Positions 37,774-46,616 are shown, counted from the stretch's first letter. The stretch is 64,000 nt of DNA from Arcicella rosea (GCF_014204325.1 NZ_JACHKT010000028.1:1-64000), one strand, 5' to 3'. Notes: generated from the letters alone by a model not told the origin. Translations and numbers: made by a program.

Positions 37774-38048
37774 GAATTGATTGGATAAAAGTGTTTCTAT
37801 ACTGTTTTATGTAGGAAATGATTAGATACAAATGTTTCTATGCCGTTTTATGTAGGAAATGATTAGATACAGATGTTTCTATACTGTTTTATGTAGGAAA
37901 TGATTAGATACAAATGTTTCTATGCTGTTTTATGTAGGAAATGATTAGATACAAATGTTTCTATACTGTTTCATATAGGAAATGATTAGATACAGATGTT
38001 TCTGTAGTGTTTCTTACAGTAATTTATTGGATACAAAAAATACTGTGT
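37774..38048. repeat. Intergenic tandem array, six units of exactly 41 bp plus a partial unit
   Basis: Units start at 37774, 37815, 37856, 37897, 37938 and 37979, each beginning with a form of gaaatgattagatac and containing tttctat.ctgttttatg. The spacing is always 41 bp. Point differences are few except in the last unit, and a decayed seventh unit follows. Each unit can be split into halves of about 20 and 21 bp. The array lies just upstream of the methyltransferase gene. It is not protein coding: the period is not a multiple of three. Confidence 0.9.
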
Positions 38049-38163
38049 TCCACCACATTGAAGGAAGGTGCTAGCTTCATCAAACTTGCAAAAAACCTTT
38101 GAAAAATCTTTTGTAAGCTACATACTTTCAATCATTCTGCATAAATGTGAATTCTATACATAG

Positions 38164-38715
38164 TTAATTCCCCTCGTATTTTTCTAAAATCAACAATATA
38201 CCAGCATCATTCATTGTTGTTTCTTCTATTAATGATTTTAATTCAGGCTTACTTTTTGTAATTTGTTTGAGCTTATTTCTGTAACTATTAAATTCTCCCA
38301 TCTTAACTTCTTCACCCAATTCATTTTTGAGGTAATCGGTATTTATTTTTGAATAATTGTATTGATAAGATTCTCTAAGCCAAGTTATTTTACCATTATA
38401 CTTCAGTTCTGCCAACTTACCTGAGTTTTGCACAAAGGTTCTTTTTTTTCCATTGAGGTCAACAAACTTCATTTGTTTTATGAAATCGGCATCTATTTTA
38501 TGTTTATTCCCATCTCCGTCCAAAATACGAACGGATTTATAGAAATTAAGCTCATTATTAAAAAAACCATTATCTATCACCGTTGCGTAAATTCTAATTT
38601 TTGTCCTGAGGGTATCATTGCTAGTTAGAATAATTTCTGTATCAAGTGTTTTTTGAGCATAAGAAATAAAAGAATAGGTAAAACTTAGGATAATAAACAA
38701 TGTTTTTGTTTTCAT
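38164..38715 (-). CDS. Hypothetical secreted protein
   Basis: The 183 residues begin with a clear signal peptide (about 1-20, ending SYAQ), so it should be exported to the periplasm or beyond. The rest is mixed alpha/beta with many Lys and Asn residues and no motif I recognise. The middle contains DGDGNKHKIDADFIKQMKFVDLNGKKR, which resembles the small GLPGLI/DKNYY-type repeats of Bacteroidota secreted proteins, but the match is too weak to name. It lies in an accessory patch next to a repeat array and orphan genes. Confidence 0.6.
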   Translation of the reverse strand: MKTKTLFIILSFTYSFISYAQKTLDTEIILTSNDTLRTKIRIYATVIDNGFFNNELNFYKSVRILDGDGNKHKIDADFIKQMKFVDLNGKKRTFVQNSGKLAELKYNGKITWLRESYQYNYSKINTDYLKNELGEEVKMGEFNSYRNKLKQITKSKPELKSLIEETTMNDAGILLILEKYEGN

Positions 38716-38812
38716 GGGGTGATTATTTTATAATTCGGATATAAGGACTTTAATATTTATAATTGATTACAAAATTCTAAAGACTTCATGATTTTTTCAA
38801 GTTTAACACTTT

Positions 38813-39130
38813 TTATTTAAAAATAATCTCTGAACCTTTTTTTGTCGCATATCCGTCTTCAACTAAAATAGCTCCAAGTATATAGGCAATCTGACTTGTT
38901 TTTAAGTTTTTTATAATCCATTCTCCCACACTCCCCATTGGCGGTTTATCAAGACTCGTTCCTATTGGAACCGTTTTCCCCTTAAACTCTTTAATCAGTT
39001 TTTCATAATCTTTTTTAGAAAGTTCAACTTTCCACTTTAAATCAGTACCATAATAAATGCTAATTTTTGAACTATCAGAATCCTCATATTCAAAGAAGGT
39101 TCTTTTCCCCCAAGTTTTAAGTCTTTTCAT
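38813..39130 (-). CDS. Hypothetical protein
   Basis: A 105-residue soluble protein with no signal peptide, rich in Lys and Gly. The C-terminal half (SVGEWIIKNLKTSQIAYILGAILVEDGYATKKG) looks like a compact helical domain. I do not recognise a family. It is followed upstream, 40 bp away and in the same direction, by the broken gene at 39171-39896, so the two may once have been co-transcribed. Confidence 0.55.
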   Translation of the reverse strand: MKRLKTWGKRTFFEYEDSDSSKISIYYGTDLKWKVELSKKDYEKLIKEFKGKTVPIGTSLDKPPMGSVGEWIIKNLKTSQIAYILGAILVEDGYATKKGSEIIFK

Positions 39131-39170
39131 ATTAGATTTTAGGCTTTACAATATATCAGCTAAAAAGTAT

Positions 39171-39896
39171 CTATTCAAAAATTACCGCATTTCCATTTGT
39201 CCTTAAAAACTGACCAAATGCAAAAAAAGCTTCATCAACATTTTTTAAATTATAACCTGTTAATCCATCTACAAACTCTAAATAAGTACCAAAGTAAAAT
39301 TGCTCTTTTTCTTTACCTGAAATTGTATTTGATATTGTGTAGTAATCAAGTTCACAAATAAAATTATATGCTCGGTGTACATGTTGATCATAAATTGGAT
39401 ATCGATTTGGCTTGATTATGTGAAGTAAAAATATTTTCCAAACTGCTGATACATTATTAAAACTTTCTCTGAAATTTACAATATTAACTTCATTGCTACT
39501 TTTAAGAGTATTTATAAGATTCAACTTACTTTTAATTTTATTATCAAGAGAATTTTGTTTTAACTGACTTAACTCCATTCCATTTTTCCATGTAAAAAGT
39601 TGTTGTAAGTCTGCTTCGTTAAATTGTTCTTTATAAATAATATCCTTATACAGATTTTCTGATGGATAAGAGTATAATCTTGACCAAAAGTCAACAAAAC
39701 TTCTAAAATCACTGGTTTCTATTCTAAGTATCGGAAATTGTTTCATGTCATTTACTATTATTGATTCATCATTTACTGTATATCCACGCTACAAAAGTTC
39801 ACAGATAAGTTCTTGTGAAATTCCTCTAATTTCCTCAAAACACCAAAGAAACAGCCTTATCTTTTTAGAAAAATTATTATCTGGTAAAAGCATCAT
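39171..39896 (-). pseudogene. Hypothetical gene interrupted by an in-frame amber codon
   Basis: The intact part (39171-39746) gives 191 residues. The same frame continues upstream without interruption except for one TAG at 39791-39789, up to tandem ATG codons at 39896-39891. The upstream piece has 35 protein-like residues, and the link after the TAG reads RGYTVNDESIIVNDMKQF straight into the main frame. The main part has a helical core with the motif NRYPIYDQHVHRAYNFIC, reminiscent of helix-hairpin-helix or glycosylase-type folds, but no family can be named. Either a nonsense mutation truncated the gene, or translation restarts at the ATG at 39746. Confidence 0.6.
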
Positions 39897-39979
39897 TTTG
39901 ATGAGATTTAATGAATAAAGTATTTCTTAAAACTCTAATCATTTATTATTAAATTTGAATCAATAAGACCAATAATGAT

Positions 39980-40201
39980 ATGGAAGCAGCATCAAAACTT
40001 AATTCAATGCAACTCTTCATGCTGAAAATATTTGAAAGACCTATCAGTAATCAGCAAGAAGAAGATATTAAACAATTGTTGGTAGATTACTTTGCCAGAC
40101 AAATTGATATAGAGATGGAAAGAATTTGGGATGAAAAAGCAATGACTCTGGAAGACTTAGATAAAGCATTAGTTACTCATAAAAGAACTAAATATCAGTA
40201 A
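39980..40201 (+). CDS. Putative antitoxin of a PIN-domain toxin-antitoxin pair
   Basis: A 73-residue, mainly helical, acidic protein whose stop codon overlaps the start of the PIN toxin gene (TAATG, one base shared). Size, order and overlap match the antitoxin of a type II module. No ribbon-helix-helix or AbrB motif is obvious, so the class is not assigned. TAAATTTG at 39950-39957 is a good -7 element about 23 bases ahead of the start; no -33 TTTG sits at the expected distance. Confidence 0.7.
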   Translation: MEAASKLNSMQLFMLKIFERPISNQQEEDIKQLLVDYFARQIDIEMERIWDEKAMTLEDLDKALVTHKRTKYQ

Positions 40202-40602
40202 TGCGATTAGTCATTGATACCAATTGCTTAATGGTGAGCATTCCAAAATCATCAAAAACAAGGTGGTTATTTGAAGCAATGATTGCTGGATTGTTTGAGG
40301 TAGGGATTACCACTGAAATATTAGAAGAGTATGAAGAGATAATAGGTGATTTTTACAGTCCTACTTTAGCAAGTAACGTACTTGAGTTACTACCCAATTT
40401 GAAAAATACTATTTGGGTAACAACTTATTATCATTGGGAATTAATGCTTAATGATGTTGATGATAATAAGTTTGTTGATTGTGCTATTGCTTGTCAGGCT
40501 GATTATATCGTTACTCATGATAAGCATTTCAAAATTTTAGAGAATATCCCTTTTCCTAAAGTACGAGTAATTAGCATGGATGCTCTAAAACAGCTTTTAT
40601 GA
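40201..40602 (+). CDS. PIN-domain ribonuclease toxin (putative toxin component, PIN family)
   Basis: The 133 residues carry the acidic active site of PIN nucleases: VIDTNCLM at the N-terminus, Glu residues in TTEILEEYEEII, the late DDNKFVDCAIA segment, and VTHDKHF. The family cleaves RNA, usually in toxin-antitoxin modules, and is held inactive by its partner. The gene directly overlaps the small upstream gene by one base. The pair lies in the accessory patch just ahead of the trp operon, with about 95 bp to the trp promoter. All key acidic residues are present, so it is probably active. Confidence 0.85.
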   Translation: MRLVIDTNCLMVSIPKSSKTRWLFEAMIAGLFEVGITTEILEEYEEIIGDFYSPTLASNVLELLPNLKNTIWVTTYYHWELMLNDVDDNKFVDCAIACQADYIVTHDKHFKILENIPFPKVRVISMDALKQLL

Positions 40603-40697
40603 AATTGTAAAGTAACATATTTCATTTGTCACAATAACTTTTCAAAGACCAACAAAACCAAAAATCAATTTCTATCAGTAAAAATTTAACAATATTT

Positions 40698-40727
40698 TTT
40701 GAATCTAATTTTTTAATACTAAGTTTG
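40698..40727 (+). promoter_or_regulatory. Promoter of the trp operon
   Basis: TTTG (40698-40701), 18 bp, then TAAGTTTG (40720-40727) match the Bacteroidota TTTG / TAnnTTTG consensus. Transcription should start near 40733, about 14 bases before the leader peptide ATG at 40747. This gives a leader transcript of about 150 bases up to the attenuator. Confidence 0.7.
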
Positions 40728-40746
40728 TACAAATAAAAATCAGACA

Positions 40747-40803
40747 ATGACAACAAATTTCAAAAATACTTCATGGTGGTGGCAACTGACGAACGTCCGT
40801 TGA
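40747..40803 (+). CDS. trpL: trp operon leader peptide
   Basis: An 18-codon reading frame, MTTNFKNTSWWWQLTNVR, with three consecutive Trp codons (TGG at 40774-40782). Trp is normally rare, so this run is the hallmark of a ribosome-mediated attenuator. The peptide's stop codon (40801-40803) lies inside the segment that must be free for antitermination. It is followed by mutually exclusive hairpins and by trpE. Translation is the sensor: slow charging of tRNA-Trp stalls ribosomes on the TGG run. The peptide itself probably has no other function. Confidence 0.9.
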   Translation: MTTNFKNTSWWWQLTNVR

Positions 40804-40880
40804 ACAGAATCATAATGTATTTTCGATAAAGATATATTTCTTCACGAAGAGGCTTACTGTTCAACCAGTAAGCCTTTTTC
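40783..40880 (+). promoter_or_regulatory. Ribosome-mediated trp attenuator
   Basis: Four segments can be read. Segment 1:2 hairpin: CAAC (40783-40786) with GTTG (40799-40802), and GAC (40788-40790) with GTC (40795-40797). Segment 2:3 antiterminator: GTTGAACAG (40799-40807) with CTGTTCAAC (40857-40865), 9 of 9 pairs. Segment 3:4 terminator: AGGCTTACTG (40850-40859) with CAGTAAGCCT (40866-40875), 10 of 10 pairs, then a T run. Ribosomes stalled at the TGG codons leave segment 2 free, so 2:3 forms and transcription continues. Ribosomes reaching the stop codon cover segment 2, so 3:4 forms and transcription ends. The structure is seen in sequence; the mechanism follows the known trp attenuators. 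Confidence 0.88.
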
Positions 40881-40909
40881 TTTGCTCTTTAAAATCACTA
40901 AAAATAAGC

Positions 40910-42334
40910 ATGACTTTTTCAGTAAAAACCACCCAAAAGAAACGTTTAGCCGATACCATTACGCCCGTTGGAATCTTTCTGAAATTGCGTAATAAATTCA
41001 AAAATTCGGTCATTTTAGAAAGTGCCGATTATCACGGAAAGGAACATGGTTATAGCCATATCGCCTGCGACCCTGTGGCAAGTATTATCATTGATAATGA
41101 TATTGTTACACAGACTTTTCCTGATGGAAGTATCGAAACTTTTACACTGGCACATCGAAAAGATGCCGTAAAAGCTTTGATGGATTTCGCCAAACGCTTT
41201 GAGTGGGAACGTCAGCCTGATTATGCTCCGATGGCAAACGGAATGTTTGGTCATATTGCTTATGATGCCGTTGAGTATTTTGAAGACATCGAAATTCAAG
41301 AGAAAAACGAAAACACAGAAATGCCTTCTATCATTTACTATGTGTATCGTTATGTGATTGCCATCAATCATTTCAAAGATGAAATGTACTTGTACGAGCA
41401 TCAGTATAGTGGAGAAAAAGAAAAAGAATCTGACAAAGTAAAAGGCTTAGAAGTGCTTGAGATGTTGTTGGATATGCCACATTATGCTACGAAATCTTTC
41501 AAACTGACGGACGAAGAAGCGACAAATTATACGGATGATGAAATGCGAGTAATTATTCAGGAATGTATCAAACATTGTTTGCGTGGTGATGTTTTCCAGA
41601 TTGTACCTTCTCGTCGTTTTAGTCGTACTTTTGAAGGCGACGATTTCCAAGTCTATCGTGCTTTGCGTTCTATCAATCCATCGCCTTATATGTTCTATTT
41701 CGATTACGAAAATTATAGAATATTTGGTGCTTCGCCTGAAAAACAAATCGGAATCAAGAACGGAATGGCTGAAATTCATCCTATTGCTGGTACTTTCAGA
41801 AGAACTGGCGATGATGAAAAAGATGCAGAATTGGCTCGTGAACTCTTGGCTGACCCAAAAGAATCAGCTGAACACGTGATGTTGGTTGACTTAGCCAGAA
41901 ACGATTTGTCAAGAAGTTCGGATGTGGTAAAAGTGGAGACGTTTAAAGAAGTACAGTTTTATTCACACGTAATTCACTTGGTTTCTAAAGTAACAGGAAA
42001 AATGACGGCAGGAACAAATCCGCTACAATTGGTGGCTGATACTTTCCCTGCTGGAACGCTTTCGGGTTCGCCAAAACACAATGCGATGAGTATCATCAAC
42101 CGTTTAGAAAACGTAAATCGTCATATTTACGGCGGAGCAATTGGCTACATGGATTTTGTCGGAAACTTCAATCATGCCATTGCTATTCGTACTTTTATGA
42201 GTAAAAACAATACGCTTTATTACCAAGCAGGTATGGGCGTAGTAGCCAAATCGGTGATTGAAAACGAAATGCAAGAAATCAAATTGAAATTAGGTGCATT
42301 AAGAAAAGCCTTGGATATGGCAGAAAGCATTTAG
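40910..42334 (+). CDS. trpE: Anthranilate synthase component I
   Basis: Converts chorismate and ammonia (from TrpG) to anthranilate, the first committed step of tryptophan synthesis. The 474 residues show the N-terminal feedback-site segment VILESADYHG, and the chorismate-binding core with FQIVPSRRF, FGASPEKQI, PIAGTFRRTGDDEKD and TFPAGTLSGSPK. It is the first structural gene after the attenuator, and its ATG lies 35 bases after the terminator arm. The gap to trpG (about 110 bp) is longer than the others in the operon and holds degenerate 'agctttgagc' words. Confidence 0.96.
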   Translation: MTFSVKTTQKKRLADTITPVGIFLKLRNKFKNSVILESADYHGKEHGYSHIACDPVASIIIDNDIVTQTFPDGSIETFTLAHRKDAVKALMDFAKRFEWERQPDYAPMANGMFGHIAYDAVEYFEDIEIQEKNENTEMPSIIYYVYRYVIAINHFKDEMYLYEHQYSGEKEKESDKVKGLEVLEMLLDMPHYATKSFKLTDEEATNYTDDEMRVIIQECIKHCLRGDVFQIVPSRRFSRTFEGDDFQVYRALRSINPSPYMFYFDYENYRIFGASPEKQIGIKNGMAEIHPIAGTFRRTGDDEKDAELARELLADPKESAEHVMLVDLARNDLSRSSDVVKVETFKEVQFYSHVIHLVSKVTGKMTAGTNPLQLVADTFPAGTLSGSPKHNAMSIINRLENVNRHIYGGAIGYMDFVGNFNHAIAIRTFMSKNNTLYYQAGMGVVAKSVIENEMQEIKLKLGALRKALDMAESI

Positions 42335-42445
42335 CCGATAGCTATCAGCTTTGAGCTGAGGATTATCAACATTCTGTCAAATTAAAATATAAATGATTAA
42401 TAAAGCTCAAGGCTCATTGCTCAAAGCTGACAGCTCAATACAACC

Positions 42446-43012
42446 ATGAAAATATTAGTCCTTGATAATTACGATTCATTCGTGTATAATTTAGTCTATA
42501 TCTTGAAAGATTTAGGCAACGATGTGGATGTATTCCGCAACGATAAAATTTCATTAGAAGCCGTAGGGAAGTATGATAAAATCTTGCTTTCGCCTGGCCC
42601 AGGAATTCCAGAAGAAGCAGGTGTTTTATTAGATGTAATTCGTGAATATGCTCCTACAAAATCTATCTTTGGGGTATGTCTGGGTCATCAAGCCATTGGT
42701 GAAGCCTTCGGAGCGAAATTGCACAACATGGGCGATGTATTGCATGGCGTAACGACGAAATGTATCATCACCAACCCAACAGAAGTACTTTTTCAAGGCG
42801 TACCCAATGAAGTAAATGTCTGCCGTTATCACTCGTGGACAGTTGTAAAAGATACGATGCCCGCTGAATTGAAAGTAACCGCTCTCGACGAACAAGGTTA
42901 TGTAATGGCAGAAGCACATAGTAAATATGATGTAAGAGGTGTTCAGTTTCATCCAGAAGCCTATTTAACAGAGTACGGTGTGAAAATGGTAGAAAACTGG
43001 GTTAAAATCTAG
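42446..43012 (+). CDS. trpG: Anthranilate synthase component II (glutamine amidotransferase)
   Basis: Class I glutamine amidotransferase of 188 residues that supplies ammonia to TrpE. The oxyanion motif LLSPGPGIPEEAG, the nucleophilic Cys in FGVCLGHQAIGEAFG (Cys79 region) and the His-Glu pair in GVQFHPEAYLTEYG are all present. It may also serve PabB, as in some bacteria, but no pabB gene is here. It is co-directional with trpE and trpD, 33 bp before trpD. Confidence 0.95.
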   Translation: MKILVLDNYDSFVYNLVYILKDLGNDVDVFRNDKISLEAVGKYDKILLSPGPGIPEEAGVLLDVIREYAPTKSIFGVCLGHQAIGEAFGAKLHNMGDVLHGVTTKCIITNPTEVLFQGVPNEVNVCRYHSWTVVKDTMPAELKVTALDEQGYVMAEAHSKYDVRGVQFHPEAYLTEYGVKMVENWVKI

Positions 43013-43045
43013 TAGCAACAAAAACACTACTTACCGAACACAAAA

Positions 43046-44032
43046 ATGAAAAATTACTTACAAAAAAGAACCGAAGGTAATTCCCTGACGCAAGAAGAAG
43101 CCCAAGCAGCATTGGGAATCATTGCCAGAGGAGAAGCCAATAATAGTCATATCGCAGCATTTCTAACAACCTATATGATGAAGCCGATTACTTCGGAAGA
43201 ATTAGCTGGTTTCCGAGACGCTATGTTGGATTTAGCCTTAATTATCGACCTTTCTGCCTACGACCCAATGGATGTTTGCGGAACAGGTGGCGACGGCAAA
43301 GATACTTTCAATATCTCTACAACATCCTCTTTTGTAGTGGCTGGTGCTGGACAAAGAATTGCCAAACACGGAAATCATGGTGTTTCTTCGTCGGTGGGTT
43401 CTTCAACTGTTTTGGAGTACTTGGGCGTAAAATTCAGAAATGAAGAAGATTACCTTCGTCAGAAAATAGAAACTTCTGGAATATGTTTTTTACACGCTCC
43501 GCTGTTTCATCCTGCTATGCGTTTTGTAGGGCCAATTCGTAAAGAATTGGGCATGAAAACTTTTTTCAATATGTTGGGGCCAATTCTGAATCCTGCTAAA
43601 GTTGAAAAACAAATTACAGGTGTATATAATCAGGATGTTTTGAAACTTTACGGAGAATTATTACAGAAATCGTACAAAAATTTTGGTGTAGTTTACGCTT
43701 TAGACGGCTACGATGAAATTTCGCTTACTTCTGATTTTAAACTGATTACTGCCAAAGGAGAAGAAACGTATTCGCCAGAACAATTAGGCTTTACAAGGTG
43801 TAAACAAGAAGATTTACATGGCGGAAGTACCGTAGAAGAATCAGCGAAAATCTTATTTAATATTCTTGAAAACAAAGGAACACAAGCCCAAACACAAGCA
43901 GTTTTGGCGAATGCAGCCGTGGCATTGTATTGTGCCGACGATACTTTAAGTTTGTCGGATGCCGTTTTGAAAGCCAAAGAGTCTTTAGAAAGTGGTAAGG
44001 CATTAGCAGGTTTCAAGCAATTTATTCAGTAA
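43046..44032 (+). CDS. trpD: Anthranilate phosphoribosyltransferase
   Basis: Joins anthranilate and PRPP to give phosphoribosyl-anthranilate. The 328 residues are the usual length. The PRPP and glycine-rich signatures are clear: DVCGTGGDGKDTFNISTTS (about 78-96), KHGNHGVSSSVGSSTVLE, and the distal RKELGMKTFFNMLGPILNP. It is not fused to TrpG, unlike in enteric bacteria. Third structural gene of the operon, 15 bp before trpC. Confidence 0.96.
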   Translation: MKNYLQKRTEGNSLTQEEAQAALGIIARGEANNSHIAAFLTTYMMKPITSEELAGFRDAMLDLALIIDLSAYDPMDVCGTGGDGKDTFNISTTSSFVVAGAGQRIAKHGNHGVSSSVGSSTVLEYLGVKFRNEEDYLRQKIETSGICFLHAPLFHPAMRFVGPIRKELGMKTFFNMLGPILNPAKVEKQITGVYNQDVLKLYGELLQKSYKNFGVVYALDGYDEISLTSDFKLITAKGEETYSPEQLGFTRCKQEDLHGGSTVEESAKILFNILENKGTQAQTQAVLANAAVALYCADDTLSLSDAVLKAKESLESGKALAGFKQFIQ

Positions 44033-44047
44033 AATACTTAAAGAGAA

Positions 44048-44842
44048 ATGACAATTTTAGATAAAATCATTGCCCATAAAGCACAAGAAGTCGCCCAACG
44101 CAAAGAGCAAGTTTCTGTAAAGGAATTAGAAAAAAGTGGCTTTTTTGCTAAAACAAACAATTCACTAAAGACAAGTTTACTGAATCCTGCTTCTTCTGGA
44201 ATCATTGCTGAATTTAAAAGAAAATCGCCTTCAAAAGGCATCATCAACGGAAATGTAACGGTAGAAGAAGTAACGGCGGGTTATGTAAAAGCTGGTGCAG
44301 CTTGTCTTTCAGTACTGACGGATTTTGAGTTTTTTGGTGGTACAAGTGAAGATTTTCTAAAGGCTCGTCGCACCAATCCAACGATTCCGATGATTCGTAA
44401 AGATTTTATGATTGATGAGTACCAAATCATTGAAGCTAAATCTTTGGGAGCAGACGTAATTTTATTAATTGCTGCCAATTTAACACCACAACGCATCAAG
44501 GATTTAGGCAAACTCACTAAAGAGTTAGGCATGGAAACATTGTTAGAAATCCATGACGAAGAAGAGTTGAATCGTAGTTTGAATCAGTACATTGACGTTG
44601 TGGGCGTGAACAATCGTAACTTGAAAAACTTTGCTGAACAAAATGTAGATGCTTCTTTAGAATTAGCTGAAAAAATTCCAGCAGAATGTATCAAAATTTC
44701 AGAAAGCTGTATTTCTCAAGCAGCAACGATTAAATTATTAAAGTCAGTTGGCTACAAAGGCTTTTTAATCGGTGAAACCTTTATGAAAACCGAAAATCCT
44801 GCGGAGGCTTTGAAGAATTTTATTGATGAGGTTAGGAAATAG
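44048..44842 (+). CDS. trpC: Indole-3-glycerol phosphate synthase
   Basis: Closes the indole ring of CdRP to form indole-3-glycerol phosphate. The 264-residue TIM barrel shows IIAEFKRKSPSKG (catalytic Lys), LTDFEFFGGTSEDF, PMIRKDFMIDEYQI (second Lys), GVNNRNLKNF and GFLIGETFMKTENP. It is the last recognised trp gene: trpF, trpB and trpA do not follow, although Bacteroidota trp operons usually carry them. They must lie elsewhere if the pathway is complete. The next gene, an AAA ATPase, starts 67 bp downstream with no terminator in between. Confidence 0.96.
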   Translation: MTILDKIIAHKAQEVAQRKEQVSVKELEKSGFFAKTNNSLKTSLLNPASSGIIAEFKRKSPSKGIINGNVTVEEVTAGYVKAGAACLSVLTDFEFFGGTSEDFLKARRTNPTIPMIRKDFMIDEYQIIEAKSLGADVILLIAANLTPQRIKDLGKLTKELGMETLLEIHDEEELNRSLNQYIDVVGVNNRNLKNFAEQNVDASLELAEKIPAECIKISESCISQAATIKLLKSVGYKGFLIGETFMKTENPAEALKNFIDEVRK

Positions 44843-44909
44843 CTATTTAAACATAGATGAAGTACTTTAGTATAGGTAAAGTTTTATTAGGAGTCTAAAT
44901 ATACAGAAA

Positions 44910-46616
44910 ATGATTACAAGAGTCTTAATTAATAATTTTAAGAAATTAGAAAATGTAGAGTTTCCTTTGTCTCAGTCATTAGTAATTATTGGTCCCAATA
45001 ATTCTGGAAAATCTACAATCTTTCAAGCTTTATGCTTGTGGGAAATCGGTGTCACTAATTATATTATTGCACATAAGAAAAATGATTTAGACAGACGTGG
45101 TTTTGTTGTTATCAATAGGAAAGATTTATTGAATAGCCCCATTTCAGATGCCAGATTTCTGTGGAAAAATAAAAAAGTAACTGAGCATTTAGATAAAAAA
45201 ACTCAGCATATCAAATTAGAGATAGAACTTCAAGGTGAAAATGATGGGGCAAAATGGAACTGTAAAGTTGAGTTTACATTTACTAACGCAGAGTCTTTTA
45301 CTTGTAGAATTGTATCTGGTCTCAAAGAAATTACGAATTTATACGAAAATGATAAAGGTATCCATTTTGGTTTTTTACAACCGATGTCAGGAATTTCTTC
45401 TGTTGAAGATAAACTCCCTCAAGGAGCCATTGACAGAAGATTAGGAGAAGGCAAAACCGCTGAAGTTCTTAGAAATATTTGTTATGAGGTGCTATACCCA
45501 GAAATAAACAAATTGGATTCTGAAGGTAACTGGAAAAAACTTTGTAGTGCTATTAAAACAATGTTTGGAGCTGAACTCCAAAGACCTGAGTTTATAAAAG
45601 TAAATGGAACTATACAATTAGAATATGTAGAAAATGGTATCCGTTATGATATTTCTTCAGGGGGAAGGGGCTTTCAGCAGATGTTACTTTTGTTAGCCTA
45701 CATGTTCGCTTCTCCAAATACTATTCTTTTACTTGATGAACCTGATGCTCATTTAGAAGTAATTAGACAAAGACAGGCATTTCAATTGATAAATGAGTTG
45801 GCACATAAAAACAACACACAAATTGTAATTGCCTCACATTCAGAAGTAGTGTTGGACGAGGCTGCTGATGCCTCGAAAGTTATTGCATTAATTGAAAATC
45901 AAGCTATTGAATTAAATACAGCCACCAATTCTCAATCTCTACGATATATCAAAAAGGCTCTTACAGAAATTGGCTGGGAAAAGTATTATTTAGCAAAACA
46001 GAAAAAGCATATTTTGTACGTTGAAGGCTCTACCGACCTCCAAATGATTCTACAATTTGCTAATAAATTAAATCATAAAGTTGAACCCATTTTAAGGTTA
46101 GCAAATGTACAATATACTGGCGATAATGTACCTAATACAGCCGTACAAAACTTCAAAGCTTTAAAAGAGTTTTTCCCACATTTAAAAGGACTTGCTTTGT
46201 TTGATAGAATAGAAAAAAATACTGATGATATAAAGACGTTAAAAATTTATTACTGGAAAAGAAGAGAAATTGAAAATTATTTTGCAAATCCGAGTACTCT
46301 ATTAAAACATGCAAGTTTGTTAAATCATCAACACACACATCTCAAAAGTACTTTTTTAAAAAAGACAATGCAAGACTGTATTGAATTGTGTACTTTACCT
46401 TTATATTTAAATGATTTGAATCATAAGTGGTGGAAAGATGCTAAACTAAGTAGTGATTGGCTTGATTTAATATTTCCAGAATTTTATAAACGACTTGATT
46501 TACCTCAAGATTTTTACAAAAGAGATTATTACCAACTTATTAACCTAATATCAATAGATGATATTGATAATGAAATTACTGAAAATCTAGATTTAATTTA
46601 TGAAATAATAAAATAA
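44910..46616 (+). CDS. OLD-like AAA ATPase with TOPRIM/DUF4435-like C-terminal domain
   Basis: The 568 residues start with an ABC/SMC-type ATPase: Walker A IIGPNNSGKST (28-36), signature-like SSGGRGFQQMLLLLAYM, Walker B TILLLDEPDAHLE, and ASHSEVV. The C-terminal part begins HILYVEGSTDLQMIL, whose Glu fits the TOPRIM entry, and continues with LALFDRIE and WKRREIENYF, as in DUF4435-type nucleases. The family includes anti-phage OLD proteins and Gabija GajA. No UvrD-like partner (GajB) is adjacent, so it is solitary. It follows trpC with no terminator between, and a strong one follows it, so read-through expression from the trp promoter is likely. Confidence 0.82.
   Translation: MITRVLINNFKKLENVEFPLSQSLVIIGPNNSGKSTIFQALCLWEIGVTNYIIAHKKNDLDRRGFVVINRKDLLNSPISDARFLWKNKKVTEHLDKKTQHIKLEIELQGENDGAKWNCKVEFTFTNAESFTCRIVSGLKEITNLYENDKGIHFGFLQPMSGISSVEDKLPQGAIDRRLGEGKTAEVLRNICYEVLYPEINKLDSEGNWKKLCSAIKTMFGAELQRPEFIKVNGTIQLEYVENGIRYDISSGGRGFQQMLLLLAYMFASPNTILLLDEPDAHLEVIRQRQAFQLINELAHKNNTQIVIASHSEVVLDEAADASKVIALIENQAIELNTATNSQSLRYIKKALTEIGWEKYYLAKQKKHILYVEGSTDLQMILQFANKLNHKVEPILRLANVQYTGDNVPNTAVQNFKALKEFFPHLKGLALFDRIEKNTDDIKTLKIYYWKRREIENYFANPSTLLKHASLLNHQHTHLKSTFLKKTMQDCIELCTLPLYLNDLNHKWWKDAKLSSDWLDLIFPEFYKRLDLPQDFYKRDYYQLINLISIDDIDNEITENLDLIYEIIK

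Noticed and set aside
44910-46616. Gabija system
   Set aside because: The ATPase/TOPRIM-like protein resembles GajA in outline, but no UvrD-like GajB gene is adjacent; a solitary OLD-like protein is the safer call.
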